64,000 nt of DNA from assembly GCF_003589595.1 (NCBI RefSeq), contig NW_020654684.1, forward strand, positions 3,013,494 to 3,077,493, in the 5' to 3' direction. The DNA comes from Hyposmocoma kahamanoa (lineage: Eukaryota > Arthropoda > Insecta > Lepidoptera > Cosmopterigidae). A model generated the notes under the pieces. The model ran no database searches. It was not told the origin of the DNA and worked only from the letters and a program-made list of their open reading frames with translations. Position numbers and translations under genes: made by a program. Below, piece after piece: positions 21,570 through 33,532 of this stretch (its first letter is position 1; each line of letters begins with the position of its first letter).

Positions 21570-22320
21570 TAACATGTATATGCAGCCACTCTTTTTCTTG
21601 TAAATAGTATAGCTGTGGTACTCATAGTACAGCGAGAACTCTAGTTTGAGATCAGGCAATTGGTGTAATAGTCTAGCACATTAAAAGCAAATTATATGAT
21701 GTGGCAAAACATATTATCAGATACGTGTCTATCTATAAAATGACGGTCGATATACGACCATGGTCTTGTTTTCTAGAGCGCCAGGAGGTATTTAGATTTC
21801 AATGCCTTTTCAGTAATTTCGATAAGCAAGTTAAACCTTGTTTCGAAGTCACGAAAATTTGCATGTGATAACAACAATGATATACCCTTTTTCTAGTTTA
21901 AAATAAATACAAGAAACTTTGCAAATGGCATGTGGAGAAATGTAGGACAATAGTAATGGCTACCTTGTAATTCCGTAGCGAATAATCGCCAAGAACAATG
22001 GCTGTAATCACTTATTGACAAGAAAATGGCGTTGGGAGTGAGATCATTCGAGTTACATATTTTTTTTTTATCAGAAAAAAAAACATGTTCATTTATTTTG
22101 TGTTGGTTTAAATTAGAACAGTATAGACAAAAAAACCTGGATTTAGATATATTATACAGGCCGAGTCGGAGACGGTGGGATAACCTAGACGAATTCTTAA
22201 ATGATTGGCTGGAGATTGCGCCATTTTGAATACCTGTATAATTACAAATTGGTAAACGACTAAGACGTATGCGTGATGGATGACGAAACAAATATATCTT
22301 AATCGGATTAATGTTAGCTC
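21570..22320. other. No supported gene, 21570-22320
   Basis: Contains overlapping frames (21893-22291 minus, 132 codons; 22108-22410 minus; 22026-22229 plus) in conflicting registers, none with a known motif. No splice-flanked coding segment was found. Confidence 0.4.
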
Positions 22321-22543
22321 CTCCTTACCTATTTCTGCTGCCAAGCCATAACGTGTGCATTTCTGTGTTTCGGTTTTGAAGGGTAAAGGTGCTGGTGAAA
22401 TTATAGGCACATGGGACTTATCAACATATGTCTCAGGGTGATTTGTGATTTAAGGTTCTGTCTGTCACTGCAATTGTTACGGACAGGCGTGGGTGTGTCA
22501 CTTACTTGACTCGTTCGTCCCATTATCCTAGTATCTTAAAAAA
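22321..22543 (+). repeat. Family B repeat, 5' truncated
   Basis: Begins at 'ctccttacctatttctgctg' and retains the A-rich end 'cctagtatcttaaaaaaac'. Confidence 0.75.
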
Positions 22544-22834
22544 ACAAATGACGCTCTGTCAAATCGAATTTTATATAATATTAGTATAGGTAACCAAAGT
22601 AGTTGGTCACTATAATGAGTACATTCACTCAAGTATTGTCAAATCTTGGTTTACAGGCTATAATAACTAGATAATTGCTAAAATTATTGCTTAAGGTGAG
22701 TCACTGGACGAGACGCAGGGAAAATGTGCAGGACTCTTCAGCGTCCACTGGGTAGAGACCACTTTGGGAAACTTTGGTCTGAAGAATGTGCTAATTTTTT
22801 ACACGATAGGATGTACTTAACTTGAAAGTCTAAA

Positions 22835-22957
22835 ACGAATTATTTAAGAACAAAATATCTAACCTTGCACATAATTTTTATATGGAGATATTTCTCTTTG
22901 AGAACTACAGAGAACCTGCTAAATTTTATTTATTTATTTATTTATTTATTTATTTGC
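22835..22957 (+). repeat. Shared 90-bp segment followed by (TTTA)n
   Basis: 'gtctaaaacgaatta...gatatttctctttgag...cagagaacct' also occurs at about 45355-45430. It is followed here by about eight TTTA units (22926-22957). Confidence 0.6.
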
Positions 22958-23483
22958 ATTTTACATGTAGTGTTATTATAGTATCTTAGAACTATGTTAG
23001 GAACTACATGCGATACCCTGTAAGGGCGTTGCAAAGTACTTATGATATACATTTTATATACATATTAATAATTAGCGTTTTGTCATTACATTCATAAAAT
23101 TTTTCATTATACTATTGTTAACTATATTAATTCTAATTCACATAACAATTTTGTTTTGTTTTTGTTTTCAACTGAAGCCCTATACAGTCAGTTGACATCG
23201 GGCGCTTGTTGTGTTCGCGTCATTTTTTTCATAACTGCCAGCGCGGGTTGCGGGACACAAGAGGCGGTCTCTCACACCTCCGTACTAAAACGTAAGGTCG
23301 CGTTGGAATACTTCGCCTTAAGCCGGAATAAGTAATTTTGCGTAATTTCTAACCTTAATGAAACCGAGATGCGGTTGGCTTGCGATTACGAATTCAAATT
23401 TCTCGTTGGTGCAATTTTATGTGTACAGCAACGACCTTTAACGAAGATTGCTAGTTCGTAATTTGTGACTGCAATTGAAATAA
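22958..23483. other. No recognised feature, 22958-23483
   Basis: AT-rich, then a GC-richer patch at 23190-23340 ('gcgcgggttgcgggacacaa') with no open frame of note. Origin unknown. Confidence 0.4.
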
Positions 23484-23681
23484 TTCCTCCGTGGCCGAAC
23501 GATTACCATCTCTGGGTCGATTTCTGGGCCGGGAGAAATATTTGTATGATCTACATTTATTTCTCTCGAGAGTTTGGGTGTATTTTGTGGTTGTCTATGT
23601 GTGTGTCCATGGCACCCGCGACACAAGGTTTCCCTAGTGCGGGGCTATGTTGAGTGTGTGCGTTATTATTATTAAAAAAAA
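23484..23681 (+). mobile_element. Family C SINE abutting the assembly gap
   Basis: Head 'cctccgtggccgaacgatta', a deletion removing part of the B-box region, body 'gtctatgtgtgtgtccatgg', and tail 'gtgtgcgttattattattaa' running into the gap. The A-rich tail probably continues in the missing sequence. Confidence 0.8.
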
Positions 23682-24081
23682 NNNNNNNNNNNNNNNNNNN
23701 NNNNNNNNNNNNNNNNNNNNNNNNNNNNNNNNNNNNNNNNNNNNNNNNNNNNNNNNNNNNNNNNNNNNNNNNNNNNNNNNNNNNNNNNNNNNNNNNNNNN
23801 NNNNNNNNNNNNNNNNNNNNNNNNNNNNNNNNNNNNNNNNNNNNNNNNNNNNNNNNNNNNNNNNNNNNNNNNNNNNNNNNNNNNNNNNNNNNNNNNNNNN
23901 NNNNNNNNNNNNNNNNNNNNNNNNNNNNNNNNNNNNNNNNNNNNNNNNNNNNNNNNNNNNNNNNNNNNNNNNNNNNNNNNNNNNNNNNNNNNNNNNNNNN
24001 NNNNNNNNNNNNNNNNNNNNNNNNNNNNNNNNNNNNNNNNNNNNNNNNNNNNNNNNNNNNNNNNNNNNNNNNNNNNNNNNN
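23682..24081. other. Assembly gap, 400 N
   Basis: Exactly 400 undetermined bases, so the size is likely estimated or nominal. It starts in the A-rich tail of a SINE, a usual place for assemblies to fail. Any translation across it is meaningless. Confidence 0.99.
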
Positions 24082-26808
24082 ATTATTAATTTTGACCCAA
24101 ATCACTATCACTGCTATTTGAATTATTTGCCATTTTATGCATGTTATTAAACAAAAATCTCGCGGTCCTTTCCGATTTTAACCTTGTTGTTACAACATTA
24201 AAATTCATTTCTCGAAAATTTACTTTTTCGTTTAGTGACCGTATTGATTTCAACGTGTGATAACTTTGCGCTTTTGTGTCATATTTATAGTGTAGTCATG
24301 AAAACAAGTATTCTGATTATTGGCATTATTTAGGACACGTAAGGATTGTTTATTTAGACCAGTGGCAGCGGTTCATAAACTTTTATGTCTGATAGAGCAA
24401 GTGCCAATTTTTGTATCAAGTGAGCAATTTTAAGTTTATATATTTTACTAACTGAACAAATTGTTTGTTGTGAATTGTTTAAGTACTTCATAGGTAATTT
24501 ATATCGCACTGTTAAATAGTGTATTAACCAAAAAAAGTGTAATTTTTCAGAATCGATGGAAGATCATTAAAATTTATGTATAGGTTAAAATTTATTACAG
24601 ACGTCTAAACAATTTCCTACTTGCCAAATATATTTAAAAATAAAACTGTGGGCTATCACATAAAGTTTATCTCATTTGGAGTTAAGTAGATATCTTTAAG
24701 AGGGAGCAGAGGAAAAATTCCTAATCTTCGATTTGATTTTAGAGGGGTATATCCACTTTAAAGTTAAAAATAAAATATTGTATGAGTAACTACACGATAT
24801 ATTCAAGCATAGACACTAATCAGAAACATAAAACAATAAAGTTTCCTCGATGGATAAAAATCACGAAATGACCTCTAATTTTCACATTTTTTCGATTCAT
24901 CCTCGAAATGCTACAGGTTATTAGGACAAAATTAGATAATTAATTATATTTATGCATGATCGAGAACTGTCACTACGGATTTTTTAAATCCCTTTAGTTT
25001 TAGTGTTATTCCGCTAAAACGAATTTGGTACTTTTAATACGCAAAATTCAACATCTCCTGTCGCATGTCACGCGAACTTCAGGCATATATTTGTTTCACA
25101 AAGGGCGGAGCCAACGTCCAAACTTTTTTGGCATGCTCCCTCTTAATTGTTTCGTACAATATTAAACGATACTTTTTACTGACGTGTAGTGATTCAAATT
25201 TTACGTTCAGCAAATGTATAATCTTGAAATTCACATATTTTGAGTTACAACACTATTGTAATAGCAGTGCGATATGTCTATTTATAAGAAAGTATTAGTA
25301 CCTATGTAAATACATGATACGAAAGCAAGACATAGGTTCCACTCTTGTGGACACCCTCTAAGTGGAGTTGTAAGTAACCCCTTGTAAGTTAGAGTAGACG
25401 CCTGGGCGTTGATAGAGACCACATTCGGAATCACCAATTTCGACAATGTGTTTACTATATGACTGTGCTTGGTTTAACACTCGGTTGTTTAGCACAATAA
25501 TCCAATTATGATCCACTGGATCACAACGCGATGAGACGGCTCAAGTGTTGTGATTCATGCATACATTTCACGAGGTCCCTGGAACTTGTTTTCTGCAGGT
25601 ACAGTCGCTGCCCTGAGATACTAGACCCATTAGCCGACCTTTTGGTTCTGAGAGCCTTCTTACGAATTCAACAGAAAATTGTAAAGATTTTTGGTTGTAT
25701 GTAAAAAAATAAATAAAAATACGTAATGTAAATAATCAAATTGGCTTAAAAAGCTTCTTAAAAAGTCATTCACTAATGATTGTTCCTCGCACAAATTATC
25801 CTATGTTCTTTTTTCAAGAGTATACATAAAGGCAGCAATACAAAGAGCGCGTTGCAAAATTAAAATGTTATGTGTGGTAAGTTTAATATGTTCTTTATTT
25901 CATAAAAGCAACAGAACAGAAACATCAATTCACTTATGGAGCATTAAAATTTATGGACGTATGTGCAATGCAATGCAAGTTTCGTAAACCAAAATCCAAG
26001 TAATTTGTATTTCTTAAGTGTGCTTACAGCTTCGTGAAATGTAGGAAACCTAGATTAACATCCCATGATGTTGCTCATGTAATCACATGTGGTAATTTCA
26101 CACATGTGTTGCATGAAATTGCGAATGGAAAACACGCGAACACGTAGCATCTAATTTAGAACAACTTGACATAGAGACGGTTCACGTAACTATCACGCCG
26201 GTTGTTAAATAGTTACTTCTACCGGTTGCGACGATTTTATGTTTTATTTTCACTATCTAACTTAAGATTATTCATTTGTACATGTTAAGATTAACATTAG
26301 TTAATTTAGATACCTAAAATACTAGACGGTTCAGTGGTTGGCATTATAGATAATGAGGAGGTCCTGGAGGCCTACCATAACCTTTCCAAAAACAATCTTA
26401 TTTCAATGTAAGCTTATAGTAAGCTTATTATAATATTACTCATATTCGTACCATGACAAACCTATCAACCAATTAATGCTCAAGTGACTGAATGAACGAA
26501 TGATTTCCCAATATTGTCTATTCCTTACTAAAACAGGAAAGAAATAACGCTATATGAGCTGTACACCATCTCTTTCTTTTTTGATGTTCCGAATCGTCCT
26601 ATCGTAGTATAATGTTAAAGCACTTAATATTATTTACGTACAGAGAATTTTAAATGCTAAAAGAAGAAAACTAAGTAATAATGAAATCTATTAAGTACGT
26701 TGTTTTCAATTATTTTTCCTCATTTTCATTAAAGAAAAATAAATAAAACAAGCTAAGTCTTGATCGTCATGTTGTGAATTCGGAATTATAGTCTAGTGTC
26801 AACTGTTA
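24082..26808. other. Repeat-poor intron stretch, 24082-26808
   Basis: About 2.7 kb of AT-rich sequence in the large rugose intron. No reading frame above 80 codons and no copy of families A-E was recognised. 25510-25640 is slightly GC-richer but has no identifiable content. Confidence 0.5.
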
Positions 26809-28143
26809 ATGTCGCCAAGGAGCGACGATAGATATATAGATGTCCACCTTCCTAGGGTCTTATCAATGACGTTCACCTTTTGCATTAGGCACAAGTATCT
26901 GCCTCCTGATCTTATGAAGACAGTTGTCGTACCTATAATTAAAAATAAGACAGGTGATGCTTCAGAGACGAGTAATTATAGGCCAATTTCTCTGGCAACA
27001 ATTATGGCCAAAGTGCTGGACAGTGTGCTTAACAAATACCTAGGGCAACATGTGAAGCTACACGATGCTCAATTCGGCTTCCGACCTGGTCTGTCTACAG
27101 AATCAGCTATTCCGTGTCTTAAGCACACTGTTAGGTACTACACGGATAGGGGGACGCCTGTTTTTGCATGCTTCCTGGACCTGTCTAAGGCTTTTGACAT
27201 GGTATCCTATAGCGTCCTATGTAATAAAATGTATAATACGAGTATACCTAAAGAATTGACAGATTTGTTTAGATACTGGTATGAAAATCAAGTAAATTTT
27301 GTTAGGTGGGCTGGGAAGCCCTCAGAAGAATACCAGGTGAAATGTGGAGTAAGACAGGGGGGGCTGACTTCTCCGAACCTATCCAACTTGTACATAAATG
27401 GGGTGATGGAGGAGCTCAGTAGCACTGGTGTCGGCTGTTCAGTAGATGGTTCTTTTGTTAATAACATAAGTTATGCAGACGACATGGTGCTGTTGAGCCC
27501 CTCAATCAGCGCTCTTAAAGTACTTCTCAATGTATGTGAAAGGTATGCCGAGGCCCATGGGCTCAGATACAATGTTAAAAAGAGTGAACTGATGGTGTCC
27601 AAATCAGGTTCCAAAACCTATTCGACGCCACCAGTCACTCTAAACGGAACTGAACTGGAAAAAGTGACCAAGTTCAAGTATCTGGGTCACTGGGTAACGG
27701 AAAATTTATCGGATGACGTTGACTTGGAGAGGGAACGCAGGGCACTGGCGGTACGGTGTAACATGCTGGCCCGTAGGTTTACACGATGCTCTCATGAGGT
27801 GAAAATCGCCCTCTTTAAAACTTTTTGTCAGACACTATACACGTGCAACCTGTGGAGCAATTACACCAAAAAAGCCTACAATGCCCTGCGAGTCCAATTC
27901 AACAATGCCCTAAGGGGACTGATGGGGTTGCCTCGATACTGTAGTGCCTCTGGGATGTTCACGGAGGCTAGAATCGACGGTTTCCAGGCCATCATTCGGA
28001 AAAGAGTGGCTTCCCTGCTGTCCAGAGTGAGGGGCAGTACCAACAGTCTTCTTAGAGTGATAGCAGAGAGGATGGACAGCCCAATCCTTAAACATTGGAT
28101 GTCCATTCATGTAAATGAAAATGAAAATTTTGCATTCTACTAA
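26809..28143 (+). CDS. Non-LTR retrotransposon reverse transcriptase (5'-truncated ORF2)
   Basis: A frame of 444 codons encoding a reverse transcriptase of the CR1/jockey-like LINE group. The fingers motif 'NYRPISLATIMAKVLD' is at about 56-71, 'FGFRPGLSTESAI' at 89-101, the first catalytic Asp in 'FLDLSKAFD' (D124), 'VRQGGLTSPNLSNLYING' at 181-198, and the catalytic box YADD at 222-225. The thumb and C-terminal region follow. A complete ORF2 of this type is usually 900 residues or more with an N-terminal endonuclease; here the endonuclease and the start of the RT are missing, so the copy is 5'-truncated and cannot be autonomous. The Met start may lie in flanking target DNA rather than being the original one. 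The uninterrupted frame argues for a fairly recent insertion. Confidence 0.9.
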   Translation: MSPRSDDRYIDVHLPRVLSMTFTFCIRHKYLPPDLMKTVVVPIIKNKTGDASETSNYRPISLATIMAKVLDSVLNKYLGQHVKLHDAQFGFRPGLSTESAIPCLKHTVRYYTDRGTPVFACFLDLSKAFDMVSYSVLCNKMYNTSIPKELTDLFRYWYENQVNFVRWAGKPSEEYQVKCGVRQGGLTSPNLSNLYINGVMEELSSTGVGCSVDGSFVNNISYADDMVLLSPSISALKVLLNVCERYAEAHGLRYNVKKSELMVSKSGSKTYSTPPVTLNGTELEKVTKFKYLGHWVTENLSDDVDLERERRALAVRCNMLARRFTRCSHEVKIALFKTFCQTLYTCNLWSNYTKKAYNALRVQFNNALRGLMGLPRYCSASGMFTEARIDGFQAIIRKRVASLLSRVRGSTNSLLRVIAERMDSPILKHWMSIHVNENENFAFY

Positions 28144-28246
28144 CATAGTTATTTAAGTTCCTACTAACATTTGGATGTCCATTCATGTAAATGAAAATGA
28201 AAATTTTGCATTCTACTATCATAGTTATTTAAGTTCCTACTAACAT
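28095..28246 (+). repeat. 76-bp tandem duplication, two copies
   Basis: 28095-28170 and 28171-28246 are nearly identical (a single 'taac'/'tatc' difference noticed). The first copy contains the last 16 codons and stop of the reverse transcriptase frame; the second repeats this end in the 3' untranslated region. Confidence 0.9.
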
Positions 28247-28300
28247 TATATGGACATGTAGTCTGAAATAAATTCTTTCATTTCATTTCATAGATGTCGC

Positions 28301-29176
28301 TGTCATAATTTTAAGAAATAAACATCGCGTATTTTTATTCAACGAGAAATTATTTACTATGCGCTATTAAATAAAAAATAAACAAAATATTGAAGAGATA
28401 TATGTAAATAAATAACCTCAATTTAACTTTTAATCATTATAAATCAATAGTAAGACAATAAAACTGGTAATAATATTGTTTCCGTGTAACTGTTTTAAGA
28501 TTGCTAAATTTGACACAAGAGCAATATTACTTTAATGTTAAAGTAGCGTCAGAGTACGAACTGTGTGAACGACTTGTCAAAAAGCACATCTTAGTTTTAA
28601 CATTATAATAAGCCTACTTTAAGCGCGTCATGGTACGAAAAGTCAATGTAAAGTTAAGGTAATATTGTTTTAAGAGGTTGTGGTAGGCCCCCTGTGGCTA
28701 CATAATGAGAAGGTCCCAGGACCAATTTAGTTGGCATTGCGGAGATTGAATGGGAAAGTTCCAGGACTAATGTAGTTGGCATTATGGACGCTTACAAGAA
28801 TAAGAAATAGATTACGTTCCTCCATTTAGACTCTTATCTGTTTTCGGGGCCAGGCCCTGTACTCTTGTTCTCTGTCAAACATCCCTCCGTAACAATTACT
28901 GTCAAATAAGTGAAACTCGATCAAATAAAAAAAGGCATGATGCGAATAAAAAAAAATAAAATTGTTTCGGTTGAGTATTACTTATTTGATAGTAATTGTT
29001 TCGGTCGAATGTCGAACGGAGAACGAGACTAGACCACCAGGCTTCCAGATATATGTCTGTCCTTTTCCACCTAAACGTAAAACTTACGTCTGTAAGTATA
29101 GGTTTTTCTCTAATATCGGCTACAAATTTACTTAAATAAATCACTTCCTTTCTGCCTTAGAATGTTGTTAACTAAC
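28301..29176. other. Intron sequence between the LINE and the first rugose exon
   Basis: Ordinary AT-rich sequence. A degenerate direct repeat of about 33 bp lies at 28711-28792 (shared 'ttccaggac' or 'tcccaggac' and 'tagttggcatt'). No gene recognised. Confidence 0.55.
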
Positions 29177-29292
29177 CTGCAATAGTGTTGAGGAACATGA
29201 GGTACTCGAAGTTGGAGATCTCGCGGCGCTGCCACTTCTGCGTCATGTTTGAGTTGCGCATGAGTTGTCGCGGGGACATCATCGAAGCACGT
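29177..29292 (-). CDS. rg: Neurobeachin/rugose exon (start of BEACH domain, first visible exon)
   Basis: An internal exon of 116 bp. The acceptor is 'ctttattgcag' above 29292 and the donor is GTTAGT below 29177. One base completes the preceding codon, 38 codons follow ([20 protein letters not shown], then [18 protein letters not shown]), and the final G begins the Gly codon completed by the 7286-7398 exon. The block '[24 protein letters not shown]' spans the PH-to-BEACH junction and is diagnostic of NBEA/LRBA/Rugose proteins. In the family this region mediates PH-BEACH packing. Upstream exons for the PH-like domain should lie at higher coordinates on this strand but none was recognised in the remaining 34 kb. 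Confidence 0.95.
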
Positions 29293-32270
29293 CTGCAATA
29301 AAGAAATATATTTTTTAGATCAGTTGCTTACAATTCTAAAAATACCTTAAGTTGAACAAGATTGCTTGATGAAAATAATGAAGTTCTAATGTAGAGAAAT
29401 GAGTTCCTCAATTTTTATCACATAATGCAGCTGTAACAATAATTCTATTTTAAATAGAGAGTAGTTTTTAGGACATAAAAAAACAATGGCGAAATGATTG
29501 TTAAAATAATTCTTATCGTCTTTAAACGTCTTAATTACAAGTTTGTATAAAATAAATACATTAGAATTTTCAAATTATATCTAAAGAAAATCTAGAAATA
29601 AAATTATATTTAAATGAAAATGTAACGGGACTGATTTCTAAATTGTCAGTTTCGGAGTTTCGCAAACGCAAACTAGTATGATCCTTGTGACACTTCGTTT
29701 GACGTTTGTCATAGGGATGAGGTAGAGTCGATAGATTTATAGTGTATTTGATTTTAGAATCGAAAGTTCTCTCTCTTATAGTTTTATTTTCCTAACGTAT
29801 ACCGAATGTATAGTGTGAAGTGTTTTCTATTGATTTGATGAATCGCGTTTCGGAACGCGTCACAATTTTTTTAGTCAAAAGAAAAAGTTTATCTTCAGAT
29901 GCGTTCTGAATTTGCATCTCATCAATATTTATTCTTGCTTGTACTTGTAATTTTATGTGATTATTTAAATTATTTTAGTTCTTCGACGAATTAAAATAAT
30001 TTAATGACCACAATTAGTTATCGTCATCGTGGTCAATTTAATATCAACCATAACAAGAATAAAATATACCAAGTGATCTAAATTACATAAATAATGTACG
30101 ACAACGAACTGAACGTGAGACTTTTTTTCATTGAAGGAAAAAGTTAGGTGCACCACCATTAGGTTAGGTTCAAATTTCAAAAACCTTTTCCACGCTAGCG
30201 CGCACAAAGCGCTTTTACGCGCAGATTTCGAAAAACCTTTCCGAGTTAGTGAGATAAAAAAAATTTCCTCTGTCCTTTCGTCACGTCACAAACCCACGGC
30301 ACGATTCAACTTCTATTAACTCTGTTTAAGGTTCCTGTAGTTTCTTTTGATACATCGAATATATTTTATTCAATTTATGTAAAACATAACCTCCAAAACT
30401 TGAAACTGGAATGTCTTTAATTACATTACAGACGTCTACGAATAGTAAATCCAAAACCAAATTGTTTAAACAATCTGTACTATATTTTCACATATTTTTC
30501 ATAAACAGACGCATACAAATTATGTGAACAAAAATTTAAATGGGAGTTCGCCATTGTTCTTTGTCAAAACAGTAAAGAGTCGAGTTTCGATTCATGTCAC
30601 TTTTTACTGACGTTTAGATTGTTCCACGCCTGCAAACTAGTTGTACATGTTTCCTATGTCAATAGTTTTATAACATAGTGAATATATAATTTTAGCTTAA
30701 TGATTTTTAAAGTAGGCAATTTAAAAATATCATCACATATTTATTTGTGTAAAAAAATTAAGCACGTTTCTGAAATTGCTCAATGCGATCATTTCTAGGG
30801 TGACTCTACAGTCAGCTATCAAAACCACATTAGTTGCATATTTGCATTGTCAGTGCGCTATTAAGATCCTATTTTTTTTAAATTGATACATAATTTACTA
30901 TATTTAAAACACGTACTTCCTTTAAATGCATCTATGTACTTTTGTGATAATAATTAAAGTTGTAATAACTAAATTGTACCTAACTAGACAGATTCCTTAT
31001 AATTTTATTGCCAAACGTAGACACTAAAAATTTAAATTCAAAATAGATAACGTCTGTCGAAGGCATTCATCCTTAAAACATTCGCGTGCCAAGCACGTTT
31101 CAAATAATTAACAAATAATTAAGCTTTTATTAAGTAACTAATTATCAGGTTTGAGAGGTAAATTATGCAATTTCCATTGTTTGCGTTTCAAATTGATTTT
31201 CACGCAGATCGGCAGATATTGTACATATTTTACAAGACAATGCAGAAGTCGGCGTCAGGATATTTTTTAGCCGAAATGTGAATTAAAGAGATATCGCGTG
31301 GAAACGCGGTGTTATCTCTATTTATAGTATGAAAAATAATTATAGATGTCCAAAATGTAAACAAAGACAAAAACCAATTCATATTTTTTTAGATCATATA
31401 CTTTTACTTAATTTCGTTTAATGCAACAATTATAATAAAAAAACTATGGTTAAGGTCACATAGTTTTATGACACTCGTAACACAAACGGGATCAAAAACA
31501 TTTTTTGTTTCGCCATTTTGTTGTGTCATAATCTATGACATCTGTCATTCGTACTTAGTTTCTCGTACTCTAATGTTTTCTTGTCTCTGTAGTGCGTTAA
31601 TTAAATTATTGTATGTTGTTGTTAAAGTTTTTGTTTATTCTTAATATTTTGTAGTAGATAATTAAAATTCTAGACAATGAGAACCTCTTTTCAATTCCGT
31701 TAAAAATAGAAGGTTTAGCACAACTGCATTCACACTTTGACAAAGACCCTTTGTTTACATTTTGGACATCTAATTATGATTAATGCTATAGATATTTATT
31801 TGCACGTTTGTCTGTATTTAATGTCCACAAACTTCCGGATCTTCCACACAAAAATACTCGCTTAGCGCCACGTCCGTTTATCCCACGATGATCTTGATCG
31901 AGAACTCATATTTCATTCATTCGTTCATTTACTTTGTTGGATATTCGTATTCCAGGTAAACCAAGAACAATTAAGCCAAGTGTTGCTTAATTTAACAACA
32001 ACACTCTACAGATCCATCAAAGGTGTACAAATAGAAGCGTTCTAATCCAAATAAACTGAACACTGACCTCTTCGTAGTCTTTTATGGGGAACTGTATACA
32101 AAGGGCGCACTATAAGTTTCCGGAACTGTTCCACTTACGTAAATAATATTTAAAATGTAATTACAACATTTGAAAATGGATCTCTTTGGCTAAAGAATAC
32201 AGTTTGTTTTATCTGACCGTCACTTGTTTTTACATTGTGGCGTCCTTTTAGAAATTGGTTGTCTACATCA
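29293..32270. other. Long non-coding stretch, 29293-32270
   Basis: Probably rugose intron. It contains one dispersed repeat (30088-30222) and is otherwise AT-rich with frames below 70 codons. 'ttaggttaggtt' at 30163-30174 is only two telomere-like units and is taken as chance. Confidence 0.5.
30088..30222 (+). repeat. Unclassified dispersed repeat, copy 1
   Basis: Matches the reverse complement of about 52508-52662: shared 'ataatgtacgacaa', 'aaaaagttaggtgcaccac' and 'cacgctagcg'-type sequence with intervening divergence. No coding content. Confidence 0.6.
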
Positions 32271-32272
32271 CC

Positions 32273-32530
32273 ATGGATTTAACTCGTGAAAATTTTCGTA
32301 CTATGGTTTTTTACGACTTTAAGTGTAATTGAACAGCTCAACGGAGTTTCGCTCGGCTTCAAACTGCTTTTGGCAATGAAGCACCATGCAAGACTATTTA
32401 TAGCTGGTTTGCAGAATTCAAACGCGGTCGTGTGACGAGTTTTGTGATGGTCGCCCGTCCACTGCTTAGACACGTTGTAAAAAATGAAATTGTTGAGTAT
32501 CTATAGAAGTGACCAGTGACCAACGCTTAC
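32273..32530 (+). pseudogene. Mariner transposase N-terminal relic
   Basis: Plus-strand translation from the ATG at 32274 reads 'MDLTRENFRTMVFYDFKCN', a stop, then 'AFGNEAPCKTIYSWFAEFKR' followed by 'GRV'. This matches the helix-turn-helix N terminus of mariner-family transposases (the region ending 'WF.EFKRGR'). One nonsense codon and at least one later frame slip ('GRV' onward) disable it. No catalytic domain follows, so it is a truncated, decayed copy unrelated in sequence to the mariner at 58.5 kb. Confidence 0.7.
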
Positions 32531-33532
32531 GCTTAAAATTAAAAGCGTGCTTATGCGCATAAGAATTATTTTAAAAAGAAGACTTTTTAAGTGCTTTTCG
32601 TTTAAACGCCCACCTCTATTTCTGACTAATTCAGCAGTCAGTCCCGCGTGAAGATTATCAAGGTCAGAGTTAACTGCCAAGTCGTAAAAGTGTTCAGACT
32701 ATTTGTTTGCACTTTAAAGATGGCACGTGCGTTACCAGACGGCTCATTCTTTTGTCCTATTGTACTCGGAAGATAAAGAGATACGAATCGGTGCAAAGAT
32801 CATTTCATCAACTGTATGTTCATTTATAATGTTTTATAATGTGTAATGTATGTTCTTTTTTAAAATCCTTTGCAAAATGTGCAAGTATTCGCATATTTCT
32901 AACAAAAACGGAAAAGGTACTGACCATAATTCAATAGAGTAGTTTTATTAGATATCAGGGCATCATACAAGTAAATATAATAAGATTAATTATAATCGAT
33001 AATATTACTTCTTGAAATCCCACACAATATTAATATAAGGACTAAGTCATTTCCTATCGATCTGCAATTACTAGTAAACGGCGCGTGCGTAAGTGCGCAG
33101 AGCCGCGGGTCAACAGCCTTGCGACCTTCACCTGCATTTCATTAATCTCTAGTGACGTTCAGGTGGTATTTAGTTTTACTTGCAATACTAGATTTTGTAA
33201 CTGTTATTAAAGTTATTATAAATGTTTGTTGTTTTTAATCATTATCAAAAAAATGCTTTTTAAACTGTCTTTTGAAATGTTTTGTTGAGCTGTCATTATT
33301 CCAAGCTTTGCTATCATTTATGCTCTATGTTACTCCAAATAGGATAATATTTAAAGAGTAGTAAGGGTAAAATAATCTAAATATTTGAAAATTATAAACA
33401 AAAAAATCGGTATATATTTGGCACTCGTTTGTAAGCAACACAACCAAGAACATAATTATTTATTGTCTGCATACGTAAATACTATACAAGTAAAGAACGA
33501 GGACAGCTTTTAGTTATAAGTAAGACCATTTT
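32531..33532. other. No recognised feature, 32531-33532
   Basis: Non-coding, AT-rich apart from a GC-richer patch at 33075-33140. No repeat family or coding signal seen. Confidence 0.5.

Larger units (their letters stand above)
26809..28300 (+). mobile_element. 5'-truncated LINE insertion
   Basis: Comprises the reverse transcriptase frame, a short 3' untranslated region with AATAAA ('tctgaaataaattc') and a (TTTCA)n tail. ATGTCGC at 26809-26815 and again at 28294-28300 may be a 7-bp target-site duplication, which would put the insert at 26816-28293. It is inserted antisense to rugose in its large intron. Confidence 0.7.

Noticed and set aside
23557..24150. Long open frames of 155-184 codons across 23.6-24.1 kb on both strands
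   Set aside because: They are almost entirely translated N; the real ends are SINE sequence.
30163..30174. Telomere-like TTAGG units
   Set aside because: Only two adjacent units; expected by chance in AT-rich insect DNA.
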